DNA from: Puffinus mauretanicus
Taxonomy: Eukaryota > Chordata > Aves > Procellariiformes > Procellariidae
Length of the DNA: 64,000 nt
Assembly: GCA_023333565.1 (NCBI GenBank)
Contig: JAJKFH010000374.1
Span: 2,976,001-3,040,000, forward strand
Direction: 5' to 3'
Position 1 is the first letter of the stretch, and every line of letters begins with the position of its first letter. The notes under the pieces are model-generated. The model was given only the letters and a program-made list of their open reading frames with translations, was not told where the DNA came from and ran no database searches. Shown piece by piece: positions 1-11,879 of this stretch. The translations under genes and the position numbers were made by a program.

Positions 1-750
1 GGGAATGAGGAGATGGACAAGTAGAGAGGGGAAGAACAGATATAAGGAGGTTTCTGATGAAATATATGCTTTTCCAAAGGACTGGCAGCTTCTAAGAAAA
101 CTTTTGATAGAAGCAGCTCCATTTTCATGGGCATCCATGGGAGCCTTGCCACTGCCTGGCTCTACTGTGTTTCTCCAAGGTTTCCAAGTCCACAGCAGCC
201 ACAACATAGACAATGCTCAGAAACAAACTGGTTGGGGGGCTGTCAGGGCATTCTCAACAGGGAAGAGAGAGAAGAGGAGGGATGGAGTCAGCTGTCTCAT
301 GGATCAGGCGTGCAGGGAGTCAGGATCAGATGGATGCTGGAGGCTGAACGAGAAGAGTGTGCAGTTGTGTTTTCACTTCATACACCACAAGCCCATGCCA
401 CAGCAACTAAACTAACTGTGGGGCTAAACAGCCTGCCCAGTCCTGTCTGGCGCTTGCAAGTTCATCCCTGGCCTGGAAGCACAGGGATCTATGAAGCTGC
501 AAATTGGACCTGATGTGAATTTTCACAGTCTCCTCCCGCCTCCCGCTGAGGAGCTTGAATGAAGCTGACAAGAATAACACCAAGTTCAGCCAAAGTCCCA
601 TGGAAATGCCAGACAGCAATCTACTCTCCTGGAAATACATTTATGTGTTTTCATGAGGAATACTGTGAAATTTCATTTCTTTGGAAAATTTTTAATTTAG
701 ATGTGTTCTGATTCAGAATTCATTTTTGTCCCACAAACCTCAAAAATTAT

Positions 751-818
751 TATCAATTTCATCAATCATCAATTATCAAATTATAAATCAACTTCTCAGT
801 GAGCTTTAACTTCTCAGT
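751..818. repeat. AT-rich degenerate tandem repeat
   Basis: A run of ATCAATT-like units (tatcaatttcatcaatcatcaatt and onward) fills about 751-790. It is followed by a perfect 11-base direct repeat, AACTTCTCAGT, at 790-800 and 808-818. It reads as slippage-derived simple sequence. Confidence 0.5.
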
Positions 819-957
819 TATCTCCAAACACTTCCTAAATCTCACTTATTTCCTTCACAAATATCCACAGCAGTGACCGCTGCAGGAAAACAGACTGTGC
901 CACATCCATTTCAAGAGAGAAACTGAAGAGTGCCCATCCTGATGAAGGAGAAAGCTC

Positions 958-972
958 TTTTTTTTTTTTTTC
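958..972. repeat. Poly-T tract, 15 bases
   Basis: An uninterrupted T15 run. No retroposon body is recognised next to it, so it is recorded as a homopolymer rather than as a poly-A tail. Confidence 0.9.
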
Positions 973-1802
973 AAAAGTTTAAAGAAGAATAAAGCCTGTG
1001 GCAGTTGAGACTCATTATCACCAAACAGCCCCAAATGGCATACTTCAAGGTTTCTGGCTGACTCAGCTGTCAAAACCTGCTGTCCTAATCAATGCTTGTA
1101 AGAGTATTTACACATAGTGGGGCTTCATCCAAGTCAACAGTCCGGCTCTTGGTAATTAAATAGAACCACTCATGATGTAAAAAACACCAGTATCATCTTA
1201 TTCAAGGAAAGATGTGCTGACTGAGTCAGACCTATACATGGAAATACTGTTTCCAAAAACTTCATCCACTGGAAATTATTCTGGAAAAGGATGGGGAGGA
1301 GACAGGGATAAGTGAAGAGGGACAAAGAAATAGTCATAGTTGTGGGCTGAATCCAAAAATTAATTTAACAACTGGGAGATTCTAAGGCAGAAATGGAAAA
1401 GGTAAAAGGAATTGTATTCAAAAATGCTATTTTCTTTTTTACAGGGTTTGGAAAACAAATGCAGCATGATGATTTAACTGAGGGTGTGTTTTTTCTCCTC
1501 CTTTTTTGGAGGAGATATTTTGAGCTCCTGAGCAGCCAAAAGTCTTATTTAAGCAGTTTGAGACCCATAAAACTCATCTATCACAGAAAGAGGAGGATAT
1601 TCTTGTATCTCTCCAGTACACAAGCCACCAACGCAAGTCAGGAAATATGAGAGGGCTCCTGTTGCCTCGTGGCTGGAGTAGCAAAACCAGCCCCAGTGCC
1701 AAGCAAGCTTGCTTTGCCTTGGACACGACATCTCCATTTGCTACACCCCACTCAAACACATGGTGTGGAAGGGCCTATTCAAGCCGTGTTTATTAAACTC
1801 CG

Positions 1803-1905
1803 ATCAAAGAATTAAAAATATCTCCGTTATCCTCAGCTGGAAGTTAACCTGTGGGTTGCAGAGAACGGCTGTGCTGTTATCAGCTGCGATCCCTGTTAAC
1901 AGCTG
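1803..1905. promoter_or_regulatory. Clustered E-box, GATA-type, GTTAAC and TCF-type motifs
   Basis: Within about 100 bases there are three CAGCTG E-boxes (1834-1839, 1881-1886, 1900-1905), two TTATC motifs (GATA on the reverse strand; 1827-1831 and 1877-1881), two GTTAAC palindromes (1843-1848 and 1895-1900) and one ATCAAAG TCF/LEF-type site (1803-1809). CTGTTATCAGCTG (1874-1886) is repeated with one change as CTGTTAACAGCTG (1893-1905), 19 bases apart. The E-box to GATA spacing (0 to 2 bases) is not the usual TAL1-GATA1 composite spacing. The cluster looks like enhancer sequence, but no function is shown by sequence alone. Confidence 0.35.
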
Positions 1906-2059
1906 ATGGACAGAGCCCTGGAAGGCACCATCAGAAACCTGGGAGCCCGACACCCGCCCCGTTGCACTACAACCCCACGCCTCCTTCCTGTGCTACCAGC
2001 AAGGCATTAATTCCTGGTGCAATAATGAGCCCATCAAGTAATCATGACAAAAAGCATTA

Positions 2060-2290
2060 GTGGCCTTGCCTTTTCTCATGCCAAGGCATTCTTAATGCGT
2101 ATAACCACTGCGAGTGGTCAACGCTGCTATAAACACAAGCAAGAAAACCCCAGTCCAGTGAATATCACTCTGCTATTCCAGACCTTCTGACAGCATCCCA
2201 TTATGTCAGATCGCATTGGGTAAGGCCATATAATCCATCAGCAATTGACTTAAGGAGGCAATTAAAAACAAATACATTTCATGGACAAAC
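2060..2290. promoter_or_regulatory. Candidate conserved non-coding element
   Basis: The stretch lacks low complexity and carries several features typical of vertebrate developmental enhancers: a short hairpin ACCACT-GCG-AGTGGT (2104-2118), ATTA/TAAT cores, 'ccattatgtcagatcgcattggg', and 'caattgacttaaggaggcaattaaaaa' near 2245. The judgement rests on sequence texture only, with no comparison genome, so it is weak. Confidence 0.2.
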
Positions 2291-4120
2291 TGCTTGCTAT
2301 ATAGCCCTTCCCTCTTCCCTGATTTCACTTTGCTTCACGTTTTCTTAGGGGTGAAAAGTACAACACAAACTAAAAGGAATAAAGGAGTTATTTCATTTCC
2401 TTTCAAGTATATGAAGCAGAAAAGGGCTGATTTTAAAGTGATACTCTCCCCCAAACGACAGGTAAATAGCTATGTACCTGAGTGAGGGTGATAACAGAAA
2501 GGTTTGCTCAAGGCTGAACAGGCAAAAACACACCACAAAAGGCATTTTGACCCCTTATTCCAAATTTAATTTAAAAAAAGCACGTTGGCTCTGGCTCCTT
2601 TGCCTCACTAGTATTTGGTACACTCAAGCAAAGCCACCCCGCACTGCCTGGGCCATTTGAAGAAGCACAAGCAGCAGCGCAACTGCTCAGCTTGTCCAAA
2701 ACACCAGAAGTTAAGTTTCAGGCAATTACTAGGGGAAGATTTAATCTGTCATTGAGCAACGTGCAGCCTCTGGGTTTATCCATCGTTTCAGTGGGGGAGC
2801 ACCCGGGGCACACGTACCTCTTGCAGCTTCGCTGCCCATTTCTGTGCTGCCGTGTAATCGCGGGTGAGAGCTCCTGGCTCTCTCAGTCTGATTTTCCCAG
2901 GTCATTTACTGATATCAGAGGTGACACTAATGCACTGCTCTTGCTGGTGAAACTTGAAAGCAAAACTCAGAGAGATCCCTAGCTCCTTCCTCATCCTGAG
3001 CAGCTTGAAAGGAGTAAACCTGGCACTTCCCGCAGCCAGAGCAACACAGATACAGACTCCAAAGAGACCCTGGGGTATGCACAGCATTCGTACGTATACA
3101 ATATGGACACCACAAGTTCACACAAACAGGGTCTATGCATAGCCATAACTAATATCCACTCTCTGAAATATGAATCGGACAATTCTGTGCTGATACAGAC
3201 CAGGAACAAACTGTTTTACTTCTTTAAAGCTGAGGCGTCTTCTAACATTTGCTACTAGCATTGGTCATTTTTCTTTCTGAATCTGAGGCCACCCAGACAC
3301 CAGCTGGACAAACCAGATCCAATGCTAGGGGTTGCTTTGGCCAAAAAGGACCAGGGAGGTACACACTGCTTCAACACAAATAAAGGACACCTTTAGCGGG
3401 GGGAGTGGTGGATTTGTTCGTCCTGCAGAAAAGAGAAGCACTTTGTAACGATTCAAAAAATGAAGTTTTGTTCACCAAGCTCAAGGAGACAGAAGAGGTG
3501 AACTGGAAAGCTCCCTCCCCTCCTGCAGCCCCATGGAGGCTGTCTGCCTCCCCGCCGTGAACTGCGAGGCAGGAGGGGGTGGAAGGTCAGCCTACGCCTT
3601 GCAAAAGACGGGAGGAGCTGCAGCGTTGCACCGAGCGCCATGTATTTATATGGATGTATATGAATTAGGCTGGGGCAGTTGCACATGCAGTGCGCAGGGA
3701 CTATTAGCAGAACAAACCGTGGAAGAAATGTATTCCTGTTTCCTAGCGAAGTAGTTACTGCGTTTATTTTGCCCAAGAAAAAGAAAACTACAGAAATTCA
3801 AATGAGCAAGAATCCCTGAGTCCTCAAATATCTTCACAGCTATTGAATTGGGTGACCTGAAAACCACCACTCACTCAATAGAGAAATGGGATTTTTATAA
3901 ATACATGTATCAGCAAATGAATATTTAATGTTTTCTGTACATATCAGTGTTCAGGGCTTGCAATATTTAAGCAGTAAGACTTATCAGAAAACGTAGTAGC
4001 CATGAGTAATTACACTTCTGGGGTATTTTGATGCACAAAGGGCAGACAAGTGCTTGTATTACCTCAAGATTGTGATTGTGTCATGATTATACCATCATAT
4101 AGAAATAGGTTATTGCCAGT

Positions 4121-4141
4121 AAAAAAAAAAAAAAAAAAAAA
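4121..4141. repeat. Poly-A tract, 21 bases
   Basis: An uninterrupted A21 run, one of the two longest homopolymers here. No AATAAA signal or retroposed gene body was recognised in the preceding few hundred bases, and CR1 elements do not end in poly-A, so its origin is unclear. Confidence 0.9.
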
Positions 4142-4837
4142 TCCCTACATGATGACCACTCCGTAGCTTGCTTGGCTCAAAATAATAGTATGTTCTTTCA
4201 TTATCAAAAATAGTAATTACACCACTGTACTAGCAACGTTGTCACCGCAACTGACACAATATTTTCATTAGAAGCCGCTTTCTGCGGTTAAATACACTAT
4301 TTAACATACAAAAAATTCTCAGCCTGAAACATGTTTTCTCATGTTTGCCCCCAAATTTAGAGCCAATTATACTTCTAGTCAGAAGGAAGCCATTTCAAAA
4401 GTGTTCCTTTTAGTCCTTTCTGATATTTCTGAATAAAAATAAACGTCCCCTGTCAGCAAAATGCTAACATATGGGCTTTAGGAAGAATTCAGCCACACTG
4501 AAGTACTTGATGAATCAGGACCCAAGATATTTTTTAGATACCGTAAGCCTAGTTCTGCCTTCCTTTTATGCCAGTGTCAATCTAGACTAACTTCATTCCC
4601 TTCAACACAGCTAAATCCAGACTGACATCAGCACGGTCAGACCCAGCCTCCCGCTCTTTTAAGGGCTTTCTCACTGCAGAACTCAAATAAAATTTGTTGC
4701 TATGGCAAACACCTCCCTTGAAACTCCTGGTGTGGCAACGTCCTACCTTGCAGGTCCAAGGCCTGGCCAGGGCTGCACATGGGAAAATATCAGAAGACGT
4801 CACCCATGCGCAAGTTTGCTAGTGCTGTGGACTATTG

Positions 4838-4861
4838 AAAAGTGAAAAATATTTCACTTTT
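4838..4861. repeat. Perfect 10-base inverted repeat with 4-base loop
   Basis: AAAAGTGAAA (4838-4847) and TTTCACTTTT (4852-4861) are exact reverse complements around AATA. The GTGAAA arms resemble half-sites used by interferon-regulatory-factor proteins (GAAA cores), here in inverted order. With such AT-rich arms a chance origin is quite possible. Confidence 0.5.
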
Positions 4862-5809
4862 TAGGACTGCCACTGAGTTGAGCCACGGGGAAAGCTTATT
4901 TTTATGCAAGGGGAAAGCACCAAAGCCAGTACTGATGTCAAAAAGCTTTGCCAAGTCTGTTTTCACGGTAGATCTAGAGTGAAAGGGTCTGCACACAAGG
5001 TGGCAATGTACCCTCCATTCCTCCTTTTGCTAGCCCAGGTCTTTGCAGGCACACGATCAGCCGTCCCATGCCCGAGGAGAGCAAGACCATCAACACCATT
5101 GCTATGCCACAAGCAGTGGGGACAACTGTTAAGAGGAACAGAGCTGTGATTTCCAGGAGTGTTCCTCCCTGCCTTTATGAATAAATGACTTACTGGCTGT
5201 TTGACCAGCAAATTGGTACTTCCCATCCCTTTCAGGGTGATTTTCACCAACCCTCTGATGAGTCCTAAGTCACACCCTGAGCAGGAGAGGAAAGATTTAC
5301 GGGAGTTGTGTAGAAAAAAGCAAACAAACCAACCATTTCAGCTTCCCATAGCAGCATAACAGATTGCAAGTAGCAAAAGAGAACAGCCAGAATGTCATCC
5401 TTGAGACGTTTGGAGACCACAGTATTGTTTTTCAAAACCAAGCGACTGGGACAAGTCATCCTAGAAGATAAGACTGTAATCTCAATGGGTTTCTACCCAA
5501 ATAAATAAAGCTAATACAAGGGACCAGGCAGAATCAAGGAAATTTTGCAGATGGGCAAAATAACTTTCTGCTTTGTCCCTCTCAGTTCTGCCCTGTTCCT
5601 TCACCTTTGATTCAGGATCAATTCCCAAGAGCATCGTGCGCAGAGAAGAGTAATTTAAAAAATACCCTGCCAAAACAATGAGCAGGAACCACAGCAACAC
5701 ATTTTCTGTGAGAAAGCACCACAGAAAAATAATCAATGTTATTGCAGAAAAATGTTCTCTCTCTTAAAGCTATTTTGTATGGGGAAGGCATAAGATGACC
5801 CAGTTTCTC

Positions 5810-5914
5810 AAAAAAAAAAAAAAAAAAAACAAAAAAAACCCACAACACACACCAAAACCAAACGAAACACCCACAAAACCACAAGAAACCAACACGAAAA
5901 CAAAACCTAAAACC
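5810..5914. repeat. Poly-A followed by A/C-rich low-complexity tract
   Basis: A20 (5810-5829) and A8 (5831-5838) lead into about 75 bases made almost only of A and C, with very few G or T. The tract has strong strand asymmetry. Similar sequence appears in the same orientation at 55.67 kb and in reverse at 27.0 kb. A minus-strand open frame across it encodes a Phe/Trp/Val-rich string that is a translation artefact. Confidence 0.85.
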
Positions 5915-6039
5915 TTCCTACTCCCTCCCGATTTGCAGTTTTCTCAGTGCTAGAGTTGAGCAAACAAGTTGGGAGCTAATCCTGCAAGATGCTGAGCAGC
6001 TCCTGCGACACACCAAGCATTGCACGTTAAGACCTCGCA

Positions 6040-6064
6040 CTCCTGATTAATGATTAATTAGGAC
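6040..6064. promoter_or_regulatory. Homeodomain-type TAAT cluster
   Basis: TGATTAATGATTAATTAGG packs overlapping TAAT/ATTA homeodomain cores on both strands, including two copies of GATTAAT. Flanking sequence is unremarkable. This is the kind of motif found in conserved developmental enhancers, but AT-rich DNA makes it easily by chance. Confidence 0.25.
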
Positions 6065-7112
6065 AGTAAAGTGCTCTGCCCTCTCTAATGAACTGAAGAG
6101 AGTCCAGCTGAGATTCAGCTGAACAACTGATATGCTCAGCTTGCTGGAAAAACATGCCTTGTGTGGAACGGGCTCAGATCACAATTTAGCAAGGCACCAC
6201 CGCGCCAGGACACGGGGAACCTGATCTGCTGGCAGACAGGCTGGCCCCAGGCAGCTCTGGGGCTGCCAGCTACCGCTTCTCTCTGCTCAGAAAACCATGT
6301 GCAAATACTGCCACTGCCTGTACCCCGTCCCCGACCACTCCAGACAGATTGCACATAAAAACCACATAGAAAAACAGAACAGAGTGCAAGAATATTAAAA
6401 CTATAAACTGCATGATGAAAGCCTTATGAAGTGCACATTTAAGAGTGTTTTTATTACCTTAATTCAGCCTCTGAGTGCATAAATACGAAGGTGCGTGTTT
6501 TTAATTATACGATATGTACTATTTTTAACTGAGGGTCTCTTTTTCTTTCTCTTCAGTGGTTTAATGGTGATAACCAAACAGGCAGCCCTTCCGCATGCTG
6601 ATGAAACCACAGAGCCAGGGGCCTCTCAGCACCCAACTCGCCACACCCCAATCAAAGCCTGCTCTAAATCCAGGTCCCCTGTTCCCCATGGCCATGCCTT
6701 GTCTACAGCATTAATCACTGCAGCATCCAAGTGCTTCACAACTATTAAGGAACTGAACTTCACAATCCTCCTCAGAAGCAGGGAGGGGGTTTCTGCTCTC
6801 CAACAGGGTCCCGCTGCACACAGCCACAAATGGCCAGAGGACATGCTTCTTTTTCAAAACTCCATTTTGACATTCAAGGAAAGAAATAAAAGAAAGTTTA
6901 ATTTTGCCCTTGTTCTGGCCAGCAGCTTACAAGTCAGCAAAAAAGCTGCGACGTGGTGAATGGAGCAGGTTTGGAGATTCTGCGCTTGAGCAACACAGAG
7001 ACCATACAGTCTAAGAAATCTTGGCTCTGTGTGTGCAACTAAACAAGTTTTTTCCTCTGATGAAATATAGGCCAACGCGTTCCCCTTGCTCTCTTCCCCA
7101 AGAGGCACAAAA

Positions 7113-7140
7113 CATTAATTCAGCCATTTCATTAATTCAG
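7113..7140. repeat. Short direct repeat of a TAAT-containing 11-mer
   Basis: CATTAATTCAG occurs at 7113-7123 and again at 7130-7140, a perfect 11-base repeat with 17-base period. Both copies hold a TTAAT core. It may be a small tandem duplication. Confidence 0.6.
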
Positions 7141-8180
7141 ACTTCACACATCAAAGTGAATTGCTCTGGGTTTGTTTCTGGATGGGACTGAAGATGCTCC
7201 AAACACCAGAGCCCACTGGGAGAGGACATCTGGGCCCCGGTGCGAGTTCGAACACCCATGTGGGCAAGGACTGCTTGGAAATGGCTGCTCAGGCGCAGGT
7301 GAGCACCTTGGGGATCCTGAGCAGGGGCAACATTAAGAGAAAGCAAATGCAAGTTCATTTCATTCTCTTCTTTTTATGGTCCACTTTTTTATGATAATGT
7401 CATGCTACAGGCTGCTTGTGCCTTGTGCCCTGCCATACAGTGGAAGAGTATCTCTCAGATCCTGTAGATGTCCACCATGCTTCTAGTTTCCCCACCTCTG
7501 TGGAAACACTACAACTGTAAGTGCACACACCACTATCCCCTCCCGTCCTCCCAAATCATGGCTCCCTGTCTGCTGGGAGATCCTGTGCGAGGAAAAGCTC
7601 TACTGCTGCTGGGCTGGCCCAGTGGGACAGGGGAGACTCAACAAGTGAAAATATTGGGGGAAGACACACAGGCAGATCTAGAAAGCAGTGAAATCCAAGC
7701 ACAGGAAACTCATTTATCACAGAAAGGATTTAAAATAAAAAGATGCAACTCACTCACCTCACTTCTATACCATCAACAGGCTCTTTGTACACACTATACA
7801 TCCTTGTCTGTGCTCTGCACTGCTCAGTGCTCGGATGGGACAAGAAACAGAAAAGGGTGAAAAAGACCTGGAAACAGGGCAGCTGCTTAGAAAGAGAGAA
7901 AACCCCATTTCCTCCAAAGACCCCTGAACTTGTAATGATGAGTCTTGTCTGCACTCACCTTGGCTGTGGAAAGCAAGTTTTAAGCCTGTGCCCTGACCAG
8001 GTTTAGGACAGTGAATTGAACCTGGATTTCATGCACATAATACACAGTTCCTATGACAAGTTTTTGAGCATTTCGGACTCCAACTATCTCACTTTGACCA
8101 GTAATTTCACCTAGGATCAGAGAGACACTCCCAAGCAGGTCTACTCCCAGGTTTTATCACATCACTACTGTGCATTCTGC

Positions 8181-8210
8181 AGTTCACTCTCATGGAGTTC
8201 ACTCTCATGA
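8181..8210. repeat. Perfect 15-base tandem duplication
   Basis: AGTTCACTCTCATG followed by G (8181-8195) is repeated immediately as the same 14 bases followed by A (8196-8210). Such a near-identical pair in otherwise unique DNA is most likely a recent replication-slippage event and may be polymorphic. Confidence 0.7.
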
Positions 8211-8682
8211 AATACAGCGAGTGGTAAAAATACAGCCAAAGAGATACGGTGCAAAAATCCACTGGAAAGAAGAGCTGAGGGACAGAAAAGCAGAAAGAAA
8301 ACCTCAAAACCCCAAAATGATGCTATAGAGGAAAACTGACCATGAAACTGAGAATAAAAATAAGCTGCAAAGACTATGTTGAAATGATCTCGTTCTTCAG
8401 GCTCCCTCATCCAAGTGTCCCAGCTTCTCACAGGAAACAAGAAGCCTGGAGAGCTGAACTGAGAGTTGAAACAGAGAGGACATTTCACACTGCAAGAGAG
8501 GAATTTCTAAAAAACACAAGAAAAAAAAAAGTAGTTTTGGGAGAAGTAATTAAGCGTTTTCCATCAAACCTGACATTTGGCATCTGCTCAGGTGTCTGTT
8601 GAGACTTGCTTTGTTTCCAGTTAATATGTACAACATGATGTGATTTAGCCTTTAGCTAAATAACTCACAAGAGCCCAAATTC

Positions 8683-8720
8683 GGGGAGGCAGGCAGGCAG
8701 GTTTAGGGGTGGGAGGGAGG
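8683..8720. repeat. AGGC short repeat with G-rich tail
   Basis: AGGC is repeated three and a half times (8687-8701) after a G4 run. It is followed by GGGGTGGGAGGGAGG (8706-8720). The three close G-runs plus the distant first run could form a G-quadruplex with one long loop. Confidence 0.6.
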
Positions 8721-9464
8721 AGATGGACAGCATCTTATTTACTTTGCTTTTAAAAGTGATGCAGGGTATCTGGTTGCATAGCACCATGTGCCATGCAGGC
8801 ATACCGGAGAAGCAGTATAGTCACATCTGAACTGGTTTAGGCCCTGGCTAAACAGCACAGCTACAAGCGAGTGCAGCACTGACGAGATTATTCTGCATAC
8901 AAGGCTCAAAAAGCCTTGCTGTTACTGGGGATGTTTGTGCTTCTATGAGATGGTTGAAATGAAAGAATTTGTCTCACAGCTGATTATATGCATCTATAAT
9001 TTAAGTGCACAGTTCTCTTTGCTATAGAAAGCCCAATCTTTTCCAGCTTCTAGCATGGAGCATTGCAAACCCAAGGAAAACACAAATTAAGGACCCCTCC
9101 AGACCTGTGGTGGAAAGGAAGCAAGCTGGTCACTTCCAAGTCACCTAGGAAAGCAGGAGCGTTGTCCCTGCCTGTAACTCATGACCTTCCCTGGGTTCTC
9201 AGTTCGGCAGGTAGACCCGACCCTGCCGCATCAGCAGCAAGCGCTGCCTGTTTGCTGGAGTGGTCCCAAACCTCTCCCAGCTACAGCCCAGCAGGTACTT
9301 CTTGCAGAGGTCATGGCTTCCCACAGGAAGATCAATGGGTGTTTTGGGGCACAAAAGCAGTGATACAGTCATGTTATGACCTCATGAAGAAGAACTACCA
9401 GTCAAGAAGGTTGCAATTAATGCTCTTGGTGTGAGTAATAGAGGTGAGCCCTTGGAAGTCACCT

Positions 9465-9745
9465 TCCTCAGCGATTCAGAGGAGATGTGTCCAGAGCGGA
9501 GCCTGGTGCTCCAGGCTTACCGAGCCAAGGTGTAAATTGGCTGCCAGTTCCTGCGCTCCTGATTTGTGCGATGGAGATGCAGGACCACGCAGCTCTTTAC
9601 AACCTCAGCCGTACTCGCAGCCCCTGCTCCATTCGCTGCATCTGCTGCCTGCGCACTGCCCGTGCCCTGCCTGGGCCGCCGGCTTTGCAGGCAGCTGTTC
9701 CTCATCAGCCACATGCTCGCAGCAGGGAGGTAATGAGGCATCCCA
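9465..9745. other. GC-rich patch with overlapping open frames
   Basis: This stretch is clearly richer in G+C and CpG (for example 'gggccgccggc', 'gccgtactcgcag') than its flanks. Two plus-strand frames (9444-9806 and 9487-9810) and one minus-strand frame (9517-9870) stay open across it. That is expected wherever stop-codon-forming AT bases are scarce, so it is not evidence of coding. The frames give Ala/Pro/Ser/Cys-rich strings with no domain I know. It could be a conserved element or an exon of an unrecognised gene; neither can be shown here. Confidence 0.3.
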
Positions 9746-11879
9746 CATCCCCCTTTCCAGGCTGCCAACACATGGGGTGCACATCCCCCAACACAGAGAC
9801 AGCTAATTAAAACAGTTTTCCTTAATCTTCGCCTCCCTCCTTGCTCATGCCAACAAATTGTGCCATCCATATTTATGACTCCAATTTTTCACAAACACCA
9901 GGGCCTAGGGAACAGCACAAAAGCGCTTTTTCTGTGGCCCATAAAAGGGGCCAGCCACAGACCCAAGGTAGATCTAAGGCACAAGTGCCCAAAACAATAG
10001 TATTCACCAGTTTCCGAGTTGTGAAGGAGAAAGGAATAAACCACGATAAAAGGGAGAAGTGCAGGATTTGCTCTGAGGTGCTTGCTGCAGGCTAACTGAC
10101 GACATCTGCCCCGAGCCCTCCTGAAAGTGTCTTTCATCTGGGTTTCTGTTAAATGCGTGATTCTATTTACATACATCCAACTAATTCAATCAAAACTGAA
10201 CTCTAAATTGGTCCTCAAGGGAATCCTTGAAAATACTTTTTATCTTCATGCAGAAATGAAGATTAGAAGGAAAACTGGGTTGGAGAACGGTCTCCCAGCA
10301 GTTCAGAAATACTATATAAATGGAATGCAGCAAAACCCACCTTGGCTTCAGGCAGGGACACAGCTCAGCACGCAAATCACTGAGCACCAGTGAGGGAAGG
10401 ACAAGGGCTTTGACTTCATGGAGATCCACTGAGGTGACAAGCAGTAATGGCCATCTTCATTACTAGTGAGCTCCTTCTCCAGAGGGGCCCAGGCAAGACA
10501 TCTTTCTTGGCTTTCAAGATAACCTTCTGTCTCTCACCTGGCAGACAGCTTCAAGACAAAGGATTTGAAAGGCCACAGAAGTACTGAAAAAGGAGACCAA
10601 CCAGTGAGTTAAATCCCGCCTCTTTCCTTCACTAAGTTTTGCTCTTCCTAAGCAGTGCTAAGCTCCCCCCGCTCTTCTCAAAGCCAAAGTGCAGAGGGTA
10701 GTATTTTCCCTTCATCCATAGCATGCTAAGTTACACAAGAACCACCCTCCCTTGACTGCTCTTTTTTCTTCCTCTTAACACCGAATTAAACTTCAGCATG
10801 CAAGAACTCTATGGGCTGGCAACACGGAGGGATAAACTTTACCCTATGGCAGGTGTGGCGGAGGCAGCAGCAAGACAAACCCTTGGTGCCTCACCTGCCA
10901 TAGCCAACACTGGTCTCCAGCACCAAAATCCTGCTCTCACTCAGTCCTTTGCCTCTCCTATTAGTGTGTCCAGTTATCACATATGGATTTGTCCATAAGG
11001 GAACAAATGGAGACCACCATGTCATTTCACACAAACCACCCATCAGCCATGTTATGGCGAGGACCTTCTCCTGCAAATAAATGAATGACCTAGACTGAAA
11101 AGGCATCAATTCAGCAACAAATCCCTTGAAACAGTGATTATGGTATTCAGTTATATTCATGTGTTAGAACATTGCCAATTTATGATGCAGATTTCCCATC
11201 CTTGTGTAGATATATCCTTAGCATTTCAGTTTGCCTTCACAAAGAACAACCTCTGGGTCACAGCATAATTTTTAGAGCAATTTTGTATAGCGACAGCAGC
11301 ATTTCCAATGAAAAGAGTACAGAGGTATTAATGCTAGAAAGACCTCAGTTAAAAGGAGGGTGCTCTGCTAAGCACTGCTGTATTTGGGCCAGCTGGAAAA
11401 CATAACAGAAAGAAAACTTCCTAACAGAAAGGAAAGACAATACTGGATGAACAGAATTCATATGGGGAAAATACATCTGCTTTTTTTCAGACAGGCTTAG
11501 TGTAGGTTTTTCCCTCTAAGGTGCTGATGAAAACTGCTATTGACTAACACAAATTCTCCCTTTTTCCCAGGTTCCTCCTAAGAGCAACCACCAACTAAGA
11601 AGGACTTGACATCCAAACAACGGCTTTAAACTAACCTTAATCCTCTACTGAGCAATTCGGCAAATCTCCAACACTTTGAGATTAACTGAACTTTACCATT
11701 GCCTCCCACCACCAGTGAGAGGGAAGCGTGGCTGTGACCACTGCCAGGAGGCCGGCTGAGGTGGAGAGGGTCATTGCTGTTCAATGGCAAAAGTAAAAAA
11801 ATAAAAGTAAAAAAAAAAGTAGTCAAGAAATCCTAAACTCAGTCACCAATTAGAAAGAAAAAAGTCTCATGCTTCACAG

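Larger units (their letters stand above)
1..5809. other. Gene-free unique sequence
   Basis: No gene is supported. Open frames reach 136 codons (5-415, plus) without a start context, domain or splice pattern that I can defend. The stretch holds the AT-rich repeat near 0.75-0.82 kb, poly-T at 0.96 kb, the motif cluster at 1.8-1.9 kb, the element-like stretch at 2.06-2.29 kb, poly-A at 4.12 kb and the palindrome at 4.84 kb. A GC-richer patch at about 3.48-3.63 kb with several 'ctccc' runs is otherwise unremarkable. The rest is ordinary non-coding DNA. Confidence 0.6.
5915..11879. other. Gene-free unique sequence
   Basis: No gene is supported. The 154-codon frame at 6495-6959 starts in an AT-rich region as a Phe/Leu-rich string and continues without any motif I know. 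Besides the listed TAAT cluster, direct repeats, AGGC repeat and GC-rich patch at 9.5 kb I see nothing further. No interspersed repeat is recognised in these 6 kb, although very old ones could be missed by eye. Confidence 0.6.

Noticed and set aside
4121..4141. Poly-A tract as the tail of a processed pseudogene
   Set aside because: No gene-like sequence or target-site duplication was recognised before it.
5618..5884. Minus-strand frame with long Phe and Trp/Val-rich runs resembling a membrane protein
   Set aside because: It is a translation of the poly-A and A/C-rich tract at 5810-5914.
6495..6959. 154-codon plus-strand frame as a gene
   Set aside because: Starts in AT-rich sequence as a Phe/Leu-rich string that only imitates a signal peptide; the rest has no domain and no supporting exon structure.
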